DNA of 64,000 nucleotides from Bradyrhizobium sp. 139 (GCF_023074175.1 NZ_JADPKS010000084.1:62001-126000); one strand, 5' to 3'. Positions 17,666 to 26,472 are shown, counted from the stretch's first letter. Notes: a model not told the origin generated them from the letters alone. Translations and numbers: made by a program.

Positions 17666-18756
17666 CAGCCGGCCTCCGCTATCAGCTTGGGCAGCCGCAC
17701 CAGATTGTAGGCGGCGGCAGCGAAGGTAAAAGCCCATGCGACGCGATCACGGCCACGGAAGCTCGTCTTCTCTTGCCCTGCGATCGTCTTGATCCAGCCG
17801 AATGCCTCCTCGATGCGCTTGCGGATGCGCTGGCTGACGGCATAGCCGCCGTGTCGGGTCGTTCGCCCGTCGATCGCAGAGCTGCGGCCGCTGGTGTTCT
17901 GTGCAACATGCGGCGTCACGTTCATCGAGCGCAGCTCGTTGACGAAGTCTTCTGCATCGTAGGCTTTGTCGGCGCCAAGTGTGATCGCTGTCGGTCGGTC
18001 GGCACGAGGCTCAATCATGTGCAGCGCGGCCACCCGTTCGGCGTGCCCGTCCGCCAGCGTCAGGCAGGCATCGACCAGCAGGCTGTGGCGGTTCTCCATC
18101 AGCCCATGCCCGATGAAGCACAGCTTCGTCTCCTTGCCTTTACCCTTGCGATAGAGCCTGGCATCGGGATCGGTGATCGAAGCATGGGTGTCGTTTGAGC
18201 GTCTCTGGCCATGGAAGTCCGCTTCGGCATTGCGCCCGCCGCCTTGCGCCGGCGGCTCGCCCGAGCCGTCCTTCGGCTTGACGCTCTTCATCGAGGCCCA
18301 GGCCTCGATCAGCGTGCCATCGACCGAGAAGTGATCGCTCGACAGAAGCTTCTTCACCTTGGGCTGCGCCAGCAACGCCGCGAGGAACTTGGCCGAGATG
18401 TCGCCTTCCAGCAGCCGGTCGCGATTCTTCGAGAACACCGAATGGTCCCAGGCTGCGTCATCAACGCCGATTCCGACGAACCAGCGGAACAGCAGGTCGT
18501 ATTCCAGCCGCTCCATCAGAAGCCGCTCCGAGCGGATTGAATAAAACGCCTGCAATAGCATCGACCGCAGCAGCTTCTCCGGCGGGATCGACGGCCGCCC
18601 AATCGGCGAATAGAGCGCGGCAAACTCGCGCTCCAGCGCCGAAAGCGCCTCGTTCACAATCGTCCGGATCGTTCGCAGCGGGTGATCTCGCCGCACCCGC
18701 GCCTCCAGGTCAACGTAGCTGAACAGCTCGCCCGTTCGATTGTCGCCGCCACGCAC
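17665..18756 (-). CDS. IS5-family transposase, 363 aa
   Basis: Starts at GTG 18756 (RGGDNRTGELFSYVDLEARV). Contains the N-terminal YSPIGRPSIPPEKLLRSMLL domain, then SVDGTLIEAWAS for the first catalytic Asp, ITLGADKAYDAEDFVNEL for the second, and SQRIRKRIEEAFGWIKTIAG with the Y/R...E region of IS5 DDE transposases. Full length and uninterrupted. It catalyses cut-and-paste of the element described at 17305-18832. Its codon use and GC match the host, so the element is at home in this lineage. Confidence 0.9.
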   Translation of the reverse strand: MRGGDNRTGELFSYVDLEARVRRDHPLRTIRTIVNEALSALEREFAALYSPIGRPSIPPEKLLRSMLLQAFYSIRSERLLMERLEYDLLFRWFVGIGVDDAAWDHSVFSKNRDRLLEGDISAKFLAALLAQPKVKKLLSSDHFSVDGTLIEAWASMKSVKPKDGSGEPPAQGGGRNAEADFHGQRRSNDTHASITDPDARLYRKGKGKETKLCFIGHGLMENRHSLLVDACLTLADGHAERVAALHMIEPRADRPTAITLGADKAYDAEDFVNELRSMNVTPHVAQNTSGRSSAIDGRTTRHGGYAVSQRIRKRIEEAFGWIKTIAGQEKTSFRGRDRVAWAFTFAAAAYNLVRLPKLIAEAG

Positions 18757-18832
18757 GCACCATCTCCGAATCTCATCGGAGCCAATGAATCACGGTCGCC
18801 GATCGGCGGCGAGCGCCTTTTTCAACAGCCTG

Positions 18833-18836
18833 CTAG
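18833..18836. repeat. Target site duplication CTAG (right copy)
   Basis: CTAG directly outside the right inverted repeat, paired with 17301-17304. Confidence 0.8.
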
Positions 18837-19301
18837 ATCCGCGCCTCGTTTTGATAGTTGGGCGACCAACCTATAGTGCACGGGAAGTTCTGCGGATCAT
18901 TCCATTTGGTCGCGCCGGTCTGCACGAACAGTTGCGGCACCTTTTTCGCGTTCATGTATTTCTGTGTGGCGGTGTTGGACGGCGTGCCAAGCGAACCGAA
19001 GATGAGGAAAACCTCTTCGCTCTCAACCAGTCTGCGCGCCCGCTCGACCGCTTTTAGTGGACTGTAACCGTCGTCATAGGAAATGAAGTTGATTTTGCGG
19101 CCGTTGATGCCGCCTTCGCAGTTGATCTCGCGAAAGTAGGCGGCCTCGGTCTTGCCTGTAGTACCGTAAGCCGACGCCGCTGTAGAGGTGATGTTGCCGA
19201 TCTTGATTTCGGTGTCGGTTGCGCCGGCATCGTATTTCTTCTGGCAAATACGCTGCCTCCGCTGCAGCAAGCATTATAATGGCGGTCGAAAACGCCGCCA
19301 A
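18837..19301 (-). pseudogene. ABC-type branched-chain substrate-binding protein, N-terminal part (upstream of IS)
   Basis: A degenerate signal segment (AAFSTAIIMLAAAEAA, about 19301-19255) precedes a shifted frame reading KKYDAGATDTEIKIGN, ASAYGTTGKTEAAYFREINC, GGINGRKINFISYDDGYSPL, TPSNTATQKYMNAKKVPQLF and SPNYQNEARI. These are N-lobe motifs of LivJ-like periplasmic proteins. The frame slips between the signal peptide and the mature part, and a short block is missing after IKIGN, so it is a pseudogene regardless of the IS. No permease genes lie nearby. Confidence 0.75.
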
Positions 19302-19562
19302 TCGTCGTGCGACGAAGGACGTCTCGCTTCTCCCTATGAACCAATGAATGTGTCTATCGTTATTGTGGAGCCAGCGCTTCCAAAAGTCGACCCTGACCCT
19401 CGTTATCCAGTGGTTTCCAATGTGCTACTTTGAAACTCGCGACCGGTTATTTCTAGGCTTGGCGCGGGGGCGCGGAACATTAGACCACGCCGCGTTCATT
19501 GTGGCACTCTGCGGCGCGGCCTGGCGGGTGAATTTGTTGAGTGAAAGCAAGGTGGAAAGCGC

Positions 19563-20417
19563 ATGACAGACTTGGCTGGACAGACCGCATTCGTGACAGG
19601 CGCTGCCTCGGGGATCGGACTGGGGATCGCGACCGCGCTGTCACAGGCCGGGGTGAAGGTTATGCTCTGCGATATCGAACAAGAGGCGCTGAAAAAAGCG
19701 GTCGCGGATCTGAAGACACGGACCGACGTCGATGTCGACGGCGTGAACGCCGACGTCTCGCTCAAAGGCGAACTTCAGGCGGCAGCGGACGCGACCGTCG
19801 CGCGGTACGGCAGAATCCACATATTGGTCAACAATGCGGGCGTGGGCGGCGGCGGCACCTATGGTGAGTGGACTGATGCAGGCTGGAACTGGGTCCTCGG
19901 CGTCAACCTGATGTCGGTGATCTGGGGCTTCGAGATTTTCGGTCCGCTGATCGAAGCGCACGGCGAAGGAGGACAGGTTGTTTCCACGGCCTCCGTCGCC
20001 GGGCTGATTGCGGGACCAAGTTTGGCGTACGATGTGAGCAAATATGGAGTGGTGGCGCTGTCCGAGGGGATGCGTAACGTGCTCGCCCCGAGGAAGATTG
20101 GGGTCTCCGTTCTGTGTCCGGGCGTCATCCGCACGCAGATCATGAACTCTCGGCGCAACGTGCCGCAGCGATTTGCTTTGGCTGTCGGCCCCCCTCCGCC
20201 GACAGAAGGCCCCCGCGCCAACTTCATCAAGGCATTACAGGAACGGATCAACCACGGCATTGATCCGCTGTATGTGGGCGAACTGGTTCGCGAGGCCATC
20301 GAAAACGACTGGCCCTACATTTTCACGGATACCGAGCACGAATCGTTCATCGACGACCGCTTCGCAGCGATCAAGCAGGGCTTCGACCGTATACGCGGAC
20401 GAACGCCGCGACACTAG
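19563..20417 (+). CDS. Short-chain dehydrogenase/reductase (SDR), 284 aa
   Basis: A classical SDR: TGAASGIGLGIA (NAD(P) loop, residues ~12-23), NNAGVGGGG (~91-99), Ser in STASVAGLIAG (~141), and YDVSKYG with catalytic Tyr and Lys (~155-159). D38 in LCDIEQEA after the second strand suggests NAD preference. The C-terminal extension (TDTEHESFIDDRFAAIKQGF) is typical of a subgroup acting on larger alcohols or steroids. ATG 19563 follows AAGGTGGAAAG. Isolated, intact gene between the interrupted binding-protein gene and a gene-poor stretch; substrate not predictable. Confidence 0.85.
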   Translation: MTDLAGQTAFVTGAASGIGLGIATALSQAGVKVMLCDIEQEALKKAVADLKTRTDVDVDGVNADVSLKGELQAAADATVARYGRIHILVNNAGVGGGGTYGEWTDAGWNWVLGVNLMSVIWGFEIFGPLIEAHGEGGQVVSTASVAGLIAGPSLAYDVSKYGVVALSEGMRNVLAPRKIGVSVLCPGVIRTQIMNSRRNVPQRFALAVGPPPPTEGPRANFIKALQERINHGIDPLYVGELVREAIENDWPYIFTDTEHESFIDDRFAAIKQGFDRIRGRTPRH

Positions 20418-21270
20418 CTCTCGCATCTGCTCACAGCCTGGTGACCCCCTGCCGACCTGAGCGCGGAGCGCCGTGGAAGTCTGTTTCCGGAAGATGAGGC
20501 GACGAAGATCATGCCAGCTGTCGAGATCAACGGTGGATCCCGGGATTGTCTGACATGCCCACCCTAATGCTGCTTGATCCCGATCAAGTCAATCGAGCCG
20601 CGGCAGCGCCGATCTGCTGAAAGACGAATACTGCATTTAGGTCTCCTTGTGCTCGTGGCGGTGCCGCATGCGGGCGGCGGACGGTGGGACTTAGCGCCGA
20701 TCGCCTGTTGATCCATGGCGGCGCCAATTTGATGGTCTGCCCATGCCGATAGCGCGTGCTACTACTTCGTTGATGGGCCAGCGGGGCTATCAGCCGCCTG
20801 CTTTGACTCACCAGCGTTCCGTCGGCTCAAGGCGCTCCCTGAGCTTGAGGTCCGCTGGGCTAATCTGAGCGCCGGACCCAAGGCGCTGACGGACCGAGAG
20901 GCGCACGAACTAGCCCTCGCTGAACTGATCCTTGGCTAGATCAGTACAGCGATAACCCCAGTCAGCAGACCAGCTGGCACATCGGGCTCGGCGACCAGCT
21001 CTTCGGCGCCACGCCCGACCGGAGGGAGATCACGACCGCGACCCATTCTAGTCACGAACTGCTCAAGATTCGTCTGATACAATGGATTTCGGGCGAGTTA
21101 GCCGGCCACGGATCGCGCATTCCACGGGGAGAGACGGATGCGTTTCCCAGAACAGTTGGGAAAAATAGCCGCTCGGCAGACTGACGGTTGAGCGGAGTGT
21201 GACGGAATCGGCAATCTGAGCGCCGCCCCCATGTTTATGATGCATGCGCCCTCGCGCGTTCACGGGCTTC
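20418..21270. other. Gene-poor stretch
   Basis: 853 bp. One plus-strand stretch, about 20733-20938, is open without a start codon and reads YFVDGPAGLSAACFDSPAFR, then RLKALPELEVRWANLSAGPK and ALTDREAHELALAELILG. It looks coding-like (helical, Leu/Ala-rich) and may be the tail of a decayed gene, but I do not recognise it. Nothing else supported. Confidence 0.35.
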
Positions 21271-21639
21271 TCAGCGACGCTGGCGACGTTCGCGTCGGCG
21301 CTTCGCTCGCTCTATCGGCTGCGGCAACGCTGGCACCGGCGCGCCAGCCGTTTCTGTTAAGTCCTTCTCAATCGCAGGGTCTTGGCTTCGGTGCGCCTCC
21401 ATGCGTTCGAGCACGGCTCGCCCTTTGGCAGTGACCCTCTACGCGCCATTTTGACGCTCAACGAGGCCGTCCGAAAAGATGTCCAGTCCGGGCACGCGCG
21501 CGGCCAGTCGCTTGGTGCGCTCGGCCCACTCCGGGCCGCTGGTGGCGAGGATCGCCACATCGCGGTTGAGGTCCGCCACCACAGCGAACCTGTCCGGGTA
21601 GCTCACCAAGATCTTCAACACCGTCACCTGCAAGTTCAA
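21271..21639 (-). pseudogene. Small winged-helix-like conserved protein with an amber codon
   Basis: From TTG 21639: TVLKILVSYPDRFAVVADLN, RDVAILATSGPEWAERTKRL, ARVPGLDIFSDGLVERQNGA, TAG at 21441-21439, then in the same frame RVTAKGRAVLERMEAHRSQD and a basic end PIERAKRRRERRQRR. The stop sits where a Trp (GAWRVT) would fit, a TGG to TAG change. The arrangement (helices, then W.IT..G...L wing) resembles winged-helix proteins I recall from Bradyrhizobium. Function unknown; a single nonsense mutation separates it from an intact 122-residue frame. Confidence 0.5.
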
Positions 21640-21842
21640 CCCGCACCTCGCCCGATCAAGGCCACGTCGTCCGCGCTTGTGTCAGGGCTTTTCGGCCGGT
21701 CTGCCGCAGCTTGTCCGGTGTCGTTCGCCGGGTCTTTGCGGCTTCGAGGATCTTGCAGACCAAACTGGGTGCCGCAGGTGGATCCACAATCCCTGAAACG
21801 GAACTCTCCGCGACCGCGAAGAGACGTTCACGTGCTCCCGGC

Positions 21843-21911
21843 CACTATAACGCGCGGCTATCGACTTCATGGCGTGACGTCATTTCCCATACGCCGCGCG
21901 CAATCTCATGC
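21843..21911 (+). repeat. Element-1 copy B, upstream of the cupin gene
   Basis: ATAACGCGCGGCTATCGACT, TCATGGCGTGACGTCATTTC and CCATACGCC; 85 bp before the cupin start. Nearly identical over about 55 bp to copy C at 22755. Here the TGA that ends the short frame in other copies reads TCA, so the frame (ITRGYRLHGVTSFP) stays open. Confidence 0.6.
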
Positions 21912-21983
21912 TGACGAGTGTGAGCGGCAACTTACGCCGCCACTCCGAGACCCGAGCAAGGGTCCACAATCAGGAGGCTACAA

Positions 21984-22397
21984 ATGTCAGTGAAGCAGCC
22001 GGTTCTTACGCCGCCCCACGGCGGCGAGACGGTGACGTCGAGCGGGGGCTCAACGGTCGAGATCAAGGTGGAGAGCAGTCAGACTGGAGGCGAATATGGC
22101 ACCGTCCTGTGGACGGTGCGGGCCGGGGAGGAGCCGCCGCTGCACACCCACTCGCACGAGGACGAGCTGCTCTTCGTTGTGGAGGGGCAGCTGATCGCGC
22201 GGGTTGGCGATGCCCGCATTGAGGTGGGGCACGGCGCCTACGCGGCTCTTCCCCGCGGTGTGCCGCATACAATAGAGGTGGTCGGCGATCAGGCCATCCT
22301 GCTGCTCAGCTTCGTGCCGGGTGGGCTGGAGCGCTTCTTGGTCCCTCGCAAAGGCGAGCAGCTCGATCCGGCTGCTTTCGGCCTGACGTTCCCCTAG
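21984..22397 (+). CDS. Cupin-domain protein, 137 aa
   Basis: Single-domain cupin. Motif 1 is PPLHTHSHEDELLFVVEG (residues ~49-66; metal ligands H53, H55, E59 by count) and motif 2 is LPRGVPHTIEVVG (~92-104) with the third His. ATG 21984 follows GGAGG at 21973-21977. Quercetin dioxygenase-like or sensor cupins have this layout; substrate unknown. The gene is very GC-rich compared with its surroundings, and the following 100 bp are likewise, which hints at transfer from another high-GC lineage. It lies downstream of element-1 copy B. Confidence 0.8.
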   Translation: MSVKQPVLTPPHGGETVTSSGGSTVEIKVESSQTGGEYGTVLWTVRAGEEPPLHTHSHEDELLFVVEGQLIARVGDARIEVGHGAYAALPRGVPHTIEVVGDQAILLLSFVPGGLERFLVPRKGEQLDPAAFGLTFP

Positions 22398-22754
22398 GGC
22401 GGGGACCGGGCGCGCGGAGCCCGCGGCCGTGCGCCCGCTCGGCCCGGCTACAGGCCGCGCGCGACCCGCGCCGGCCGAGTGCGCCAACGGTCTCCCGGTT
22501 CAAACCAACTAGCGCGCGGAGCGGTGAAATGCGCTAATGCGCCTGGTCGTCTGCAAGAATCCCGCTGGCCGAAGAGTACACACGGCGGACCGACAAGTCG
22601 GTCGCGCCGCTGGTGTCTTGCATATTCGTGGCAGCGTCGCCAAACACCCGAGAAAAAGCCGATAGCCGCCAATTGTCGGAATAGCAGAGGACGATGCAGT
22701 GGGACTGCGCCGGTTCGCATTGGCAACCGCGGAGCGGAGTTCAGGTGCCTACGG
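22398..22754. other. GC-rich intergenic stretch
   Basis: 357 bp downstream of the cupin gene with no supported gene; the first 80 bp are extremely GC-rich. Confidence 0.35.
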
Positions 22755-22823
22755 GCATCATAACGCGGGGTTATCGACTTCATGGCGTGACGTCATTTCC
22801 CATTCGTCGCGCGGAACTCCATG
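22755..22823 (+). repeat. Element-1 copy C, upstream of the iron-uptake operon
   Basis: ATAACGCGGGGTTATCGACT, TCATGGCGTGACGTCATTTC and CCATTCGTCGC. The first part is a perfect inverted repeat, ATAAC-GCGGG-GTTAT (22758-22772). It lies 150 bp upstream of the barrel/cupredoxin/FTR1 genes. Confidence 0.6.
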
Positions 22824-22973
22824 CTTGGCCGGAACCTTTCTTATCCATCGCACACCGGCTTAGCGTGTTGACGCCCGCTTTTGAAGCATTCCAAATTAGC
22901 GGGAAGGGAATCTCTTTGGATCGAGTGCTGTAATCCGCTAATCAATGCAGCCGAATAGGCTAGGGCCGACGGA

Positions 22974-23888
22974 ATGCGCCAAACAATTGGACGTGTACGG
23001 CATTCTAGCGCGCTAATGGGCGCGTTCATTGCGCTGATTGGTCTCAGCGGATTTGCGCGCGCTGGCGGCCCCGCCAGCTCGGATGCAAGCTCATGGCGCG
23101 AGATCGAGACAAAATACATTTTCGGATTTACCACCGGCTCAGGTATCGGGATTGAAGGCGAAAAGGAGTTCACGACCGACACGATCGGCCGGTTTGCCAA
23201 GCGCGGCGGACGCTACAGTGCGACGGAGACGAAGTACGAGTTCGAATTCACCCCGTCTCAATTCGTGCAAATCGAATTTGGGGCGCTTGGATCCACCCAT
23301 GACATCCGGAATGCTACTGATCTCGACGACCGTCGCCAAGTTGCGTTCAGCGGCGGGTTTGGTGAATTCCGCTACCTTGCGCTTGAGCGGACGTCGAACA
23401 ACCCGCTGTCGGTGACGCTTGCATTCGAACCGACGGTTCGGCTAGTCGATGAGACAAGTGGTGAGCGGGTTCACAACTACGAATTCGAGACCACTCTCAA
23501 TGCTGACCTCGAGCTGGTCAGAAACCGGCTCTTCGCCGGGTTCAATCTCCTGTATGAGCCTGAATACACCCACACCCTGCTTGACGAGACCATCCGGGAA
23601 ACGAAGCTCGGCGGCTCCGCCGCGCTGTCGTTCCGCCTTACGCCGAACGTCCTCATCGGAGCGGAAGTCTGGTATCTGCGTCATTATGACGACTTCGCGC
23701 TCTCGGCCTTTACGGGTGATGCCGTGATGCTCGGTCCGACGCTTTTCGTCCGGTTTACGCCAAAGATGTTCATGACAGCGGCGTGGAATACGCAAGTATG
23801 GGGTCGCGAAGTCGGCAGTCCGTTCTCGCTCAATCTTGCCGAATTCCAGCGGAATCGCGCCAAACTCAAATTCGCCGTCGAGTTCTAA
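22974..23888 (+). CDS. Predicted outer-membrane beta-barrel of the FTR1 operon, 304 aa
   Basis: N-terminal signal (ALMGAFIALIGLSGFARA, cleavage near residue 30) and a mature part made of alternating beta strands (TKYEFEFTPSQFVQIEFGAL, LFVRFTPKMFMTAAWNTQVW) ending in Phe (KFAVEF). This matches a small outer-membrane barrel. It is followed 23 bp later by a cupredoxin and then an FTR1 permease, so it probably serves iron uptake, as an outer-membrane or periplasmic-facing partner. I do not know a characterised homologue. ATG 22974 is the first in frame; a later ATG (23016) would keep the signal peptide. Confidence 0.7.
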   Translation: MRQTIGRVRHSSALMGAFIALIGLSGFARAGGPASSDASSWREIETKYIFGFTTGSGIGIEGEKEFTTDTIGRFAKRGGRYSATETKYEFEFTPSQFVQIEFGALGSTHDIRNATDLDDRRQVAFSGGFGEFRYLALERTSNNPLSVTLAFEPTVRLVDETSGERVHNYEFETTLNADLELVRNRLFAGFNLLYEPEYTHTLLDETIRETKLGGSAALSFRLTPNVLIGAEVWYLRHYDDFALSAFTGDAVMLGPTLFVRFTPKMFMTAAWNTQVWGREVGSPFSLNLAEFQRNRAKLKFAVEF

Positions 23889-23911
23889 TTCCCTCACATC
23901 CAGGGCTCAGA

Positions 23912-24259
23912 ATGTACGTTTTGACCATGAGCAGGAAGCTGGTCTTCGCAACGCTCTGTACGGCTATGCTGCCGTTCTCTACAGCATCGGCGCAGCAGGC
24001 GACCGAAATCCAGATCTCCTACTCCAACGGGCAGTTTCAGCCCCGCGAGGTGCGTGCCCCAGCAGACAAGCCGGTCCTATTCCGGATCAGGAATCTCGAG
24101 GGCAAGGCGATGGAGTTTGAAAGCACCTCACTAAGAGTGGAAAAGGTCGTAGCCGCCAAAAGCCAAGGTGTTATCAACGTCCGCCCTCTGAAGCCAGGAC
24201 GCTATGAGTTCTACGACGATTTTAACGAGAGCGCGCGTGGCGTTCTTGTCGTCGAATAG
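23912..24259 (+). CDS. Periplasmic cupredoxin-like protein (EfeO/P19-like), 115 aa
   Basis: Signal peptide LVFATLCTAMLPFSTASA, then a cupredoxin fold: QISYSNGQFQPREVRAPADK, PVLFRIRNLEGKAMEFES, LKPGRYEFYDDFNESARGVL. ATG 23912 or the in-frame ATG 23927 are possible; both keep the signal. The usual copper ligand set is incomplete: there is no CxxxH near the end and FN replaces FH. That is common in the iron-linked cupredoxin domains that partner FTR1. It lies between the barrel and permease genes with short gaps (23 and 11 bp), so one operon. It likely binds Fe or Cu and feeds FTR1. Confidence 0.8.
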   Translation: MYVLTMSRKLVFATLCTAMLPFSTASAQQATEIQISYSNGQFQPREVRAPADKPVLFRIRNLEGKAMEFESTSLRVEKVVAAKSQGVINVRPLKPGRYEFYDDFNESARGVLVVE

Positions 24260-24270
24260 GCCCACGTCTC

Positions 24271-25101
24271 GTGCTCGCCGCGCTCATAATCGTTTTCCGC
24301 GAGGTTTTCGAGGCTGGCCTCATCGTCGGCATCGTGCTCGCGGTCACGCGTGATGTCGTCCACCGCGGTCGCTGGATTGTCGGCGGCGTGCTAGCGGGAA
24401 TCGGGGGAGCTTGTCTTGTCGCGGCATTTGCCGGCGGCTTATCGCAGCTGTTCGCAGGCATGGGACAGGAACTGTTCAACGCCGCCATCCTCGGAATCGC
24501 CGTCGTGATGCTGACCTGGCACAATGTGTGGATGGCCAGCCATGGCCGCGAGATTGCCCTCGAAATGCGCGCGGTCGGCCACGCGGTGGCCGAGGGCAGC
24601 AAGCCGCTAGGGGCACTGGCGGTTGTGGTCGGCGTCGCGGTGCTGCGCGAAGGCAGCGAGGTCGCGCTGTTTCTCTATGGGGTCGGGACCTCCGAAAGCG
24701 GCTCGGCCCTGGGCCTTACCTTCGGCGGCTGCCTCGGCCTGTTGCTCGGGGTCGCGGTTTGCCTGCTGACCTATTTGGGCCTGGTGCGGATTCCACCGCG
24801 CGCGTTGTTCGCAACGACGACTGTTTTGATCACCCTCCTGGCGGCGGGTATGGCGGCGCAGGCCGTCGCCTTCCTGGAGCGGGCGAACTGGCTAACGTCG
24901 CTCGACAGCGTCGTGTGGGACTCGGGCTGGTTCTTATCCGAAGCCAGCATTCCTGGCCGCGCCTTGCACACGCTGATCGGCTATAGTGATCAACCGACGC
25001 AAATGCAGCTCATCGTCTACCTTGTAGTTATCGCGGTTACTGGTCTTCTGATGCGGCTGACCGCGCGGGTGCGCGGTGAGAACGCTATCGCACCAGCCTA
25101 A
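24271..25101 (+). CDS. FTR1-family high-affinity iron permease, 276 aa
   Basis: A polytopic protein (about seven membrane segments) with the two FTR1 signatures, IIVFREVFEAGLIVG (residues ~6-20) and VAVLREGSEVALFLYG (~122-137); REGLE-type Glu residues bind iron. GTG 24271 is the start because the signature lies immediately after it, and it is 11 bp from the cupredoxin stop. It mediates iron import across the inner membrane with the cupredoxin partner. Length and topology agree with EfeU-type bacterial permeases; no EfeB peroxidase gene is present. Confidence 0.9.
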   Translation: MLAALIIVFREVFEAGLIVGIVLAVTRDVVHRGRWIVGGVLAGIGGACLVAAFAGGLSQLFAGMGQELFNAAILGIAVVMLTWHNVWMASHGREIALEMRAVGHAVAEGSKPLGALAVVVGVAVLREGSEVALFLYGVGTSESGSALGLTFGGCLGLLLGVAVCLLTYLGLVRIPPRALFATTTVLITLLAAGMAAQAVAFLERANWLTSLDSVVWDSGWFLSEASIPGRALHTLIGYSDQPTQMQLIVYLVVIAVTGLLMRLTARVRGENAIAPA

Positions 25102-25372
25102 TGAACGTGAGATGGGTTCAGGGCCCGGCGCTTACAATGTAGCTTCACGCGCGGATAACTGGAAGTTAACGTCTTTCTGGAGGCCGCAACGGCTACATAG
25201 GCGCGTGGATGACGTTTACCCAGCCACCCACGACATTCCATGAAGCGGGCGAGGGAAGTTCTGGAAGGTCCAAGGAGTTACTCTTCAACGTGGCAAGCTG
25301 AGCCGAGTTGAAGCCCGGCATAGTCGCACCGCGGCGGTGTATCAGGAGCCGTAACCATCTTCAGGACCGTTC

Positions 25373-26407
25373 GTGCCCCAGTCTGCGACAAAACCGTTCA
25401 TCGACGTCCTCTCCGGCCAGCGGCAGGTCATTCCGCCGGTCTGGATGATGCGGCAGGCCGGTCGTTACCTGCCGGAATATCGCGAGGTCCGCGCCAAGGC
25501 CGGCGGCTTCCTCGATCTCTGCTTCAATCCGGAGCTGGCCGCCGAGGTGACGCTGCAACCGATCCGCCGGTTCGGCTTCGATGCGGCGATCATCTTCTCC
25601 GACATTCTGGTGATTCCGTATGCGCTCGGACGTTCCGTGCGCTTCGAGGTCGGCGAGGGTCCCCGGCTCGAGCTGCTGGATGATCCCGCCAAGGTCGCAA
25701 CACTGGCGAAGCACGCCGATTTCGGCAAGCTCGCGCCGGTGTTCGAGGCCCTCAAGATCGTGCGCGGCGCGCTCGATCCCAAGATCGCGCTGATCGGCTT
25801 CTGCGGCGCCCCTTGGACGGTCGCGACCTACATGGTCGCGGGCCACGGCACGCCCGACCAGGCGCCGGCGCGGATGATGGCCTACCGGCATCCGGAGGCC
25901 TTTGCGAAAATCATCGACGTGCTGGTGGAGAATTCGATCGAGTATCTGCTGGCGCAGCTCGCCGCAGGCGCCGATGTGTTGCAGATCTTCGACACCTGGG
26001 CCGGCGTGCTGCCGCCGGCCGAGTTCGCGCGCTGGTCGGTCGAACCGACGCGGCGCATCATCGAAGGCGTGCGCGCCAAGGTGCCGGACGCAAAGATCAT
26101 CGGCTTCCCGCGTGGCGCTGGCGCGCAATTGCCCGGTTACGTCGAAGCGACCGGTGTCAACGCCGTCAGCATCGACTGGACCGCGGAGCCGGCCTTCATC
26201 CGCGAGCGCGTGCAGAGCAAGGTTGCGGTTCAGGGCAATCTCGATCCGCTGGTGCTGATCACAGGCGGCGCCGCGCTCGACCGCGCGGTCGACAGCACGC
26301 TGGCGAATTTCGCGCAAGGGCGGTTCATCTTCAATCTCGGCCACGGCATCCAGCCGGAGACGCCGATCGCCCATGTCGAGCAGATGCTGAAGCGCGTGCG
26401 GGGCTGA
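25373..26407 (+). CDS. hemE: Uroporphyrinogen decarboxylase
   Basis: 344 residues from GTG 25373 (PQSATKPFIDVLSGQRQVIP). UroD motifs: WMMRQAGRYLPEYR (residues ~22-35, substrate-binding Arg), FSDILVIPYALG (~75-86, catalytic Asp), GFCGAPWTVATYM, IGFPRGAGAQLPGY, VQGNLDP and FNLGHGIQPETP near the end. It converts uroporphyrinogen III to coproporphyrinogen III in the cytosol, the step before HemF (also in this window, 34 kb away). The gene is intact with strong high-GC codon bias, unlike the decayed DNA around it. In many alphaproteobacteria hemE sits with rho and hemH; here it is alone. Confidence 0.95.
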   Translation: MPQSATKPFIDVLSGQRQVIPPVWMMRQAGRYLPEYREVRAKAGGFLDLCFNPELAAEVTLQPIRRFGFDAAIIFSDILVIPYALGRSVRFEVGEGPRLELLDDPAKVATLAKHADFGKLAPVFEALKIVRGALDPKIALIGFCGAPWTVATYMVAGHGTPDQAPARMMAYRHPEAFAKIIDVLVENSIEYLLAQLAAGADVLQIFDTWAGVLPPAEFARWSVEPTRRIIEGVRAKVPDAKIIGFPRGAGAQLPGYVEATGVNAVSIDWTAEPAFIRERVQSKVAVQGNLDPLVLITGGAALDRAVDSTLANFAQGRFIFNLGHGIQPETPIAHVEQMLKRVRG

Positions 26408-26424
26408 AGAGCGATTCTTCCTTG

Positions 26425-26472
26425 CGGCGCATCCTTCGAGACGCTCGCTTGAGGGGGCTCCTCAGATGAGGA
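26425..26472. repeat. Degenerate intergenic hairpin repeat after hemE
   Basis: GCATCCTTCGAGACGCTCGC followed by TTGAGGGGGCTCCTCAGATG resembles the REP-like hairpin found in many Bradyrhizobiaceae genomes (usually CCTTCGAGACGC...CTCCTCAGGATGAGGA). The arms are partly eroded. It may act as a transcription terminator for hemE. Confidence 0.55.

Larger units (their letters stand above)
17305..18832 (-). mobile_element. IS5-type insertion sequence, 1528 bp, complete
   Basis: The left end starts CAGGCTGTTGAA at 17305 and the right end finishes with its reverse complement TTCAACAGCCTG at 18832, a 12-bp perfect inverted repeat. It is bounded on both sides by CTAG. It contains a full transposase (17665-18756) and a second overlapping gene (17321-17665), both on the minus strand. 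The element splits a substrate-binding protein pseudogene. Perfect ends, target duplication and intact frames indicate a recent insertion. Confidence 0.88.
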
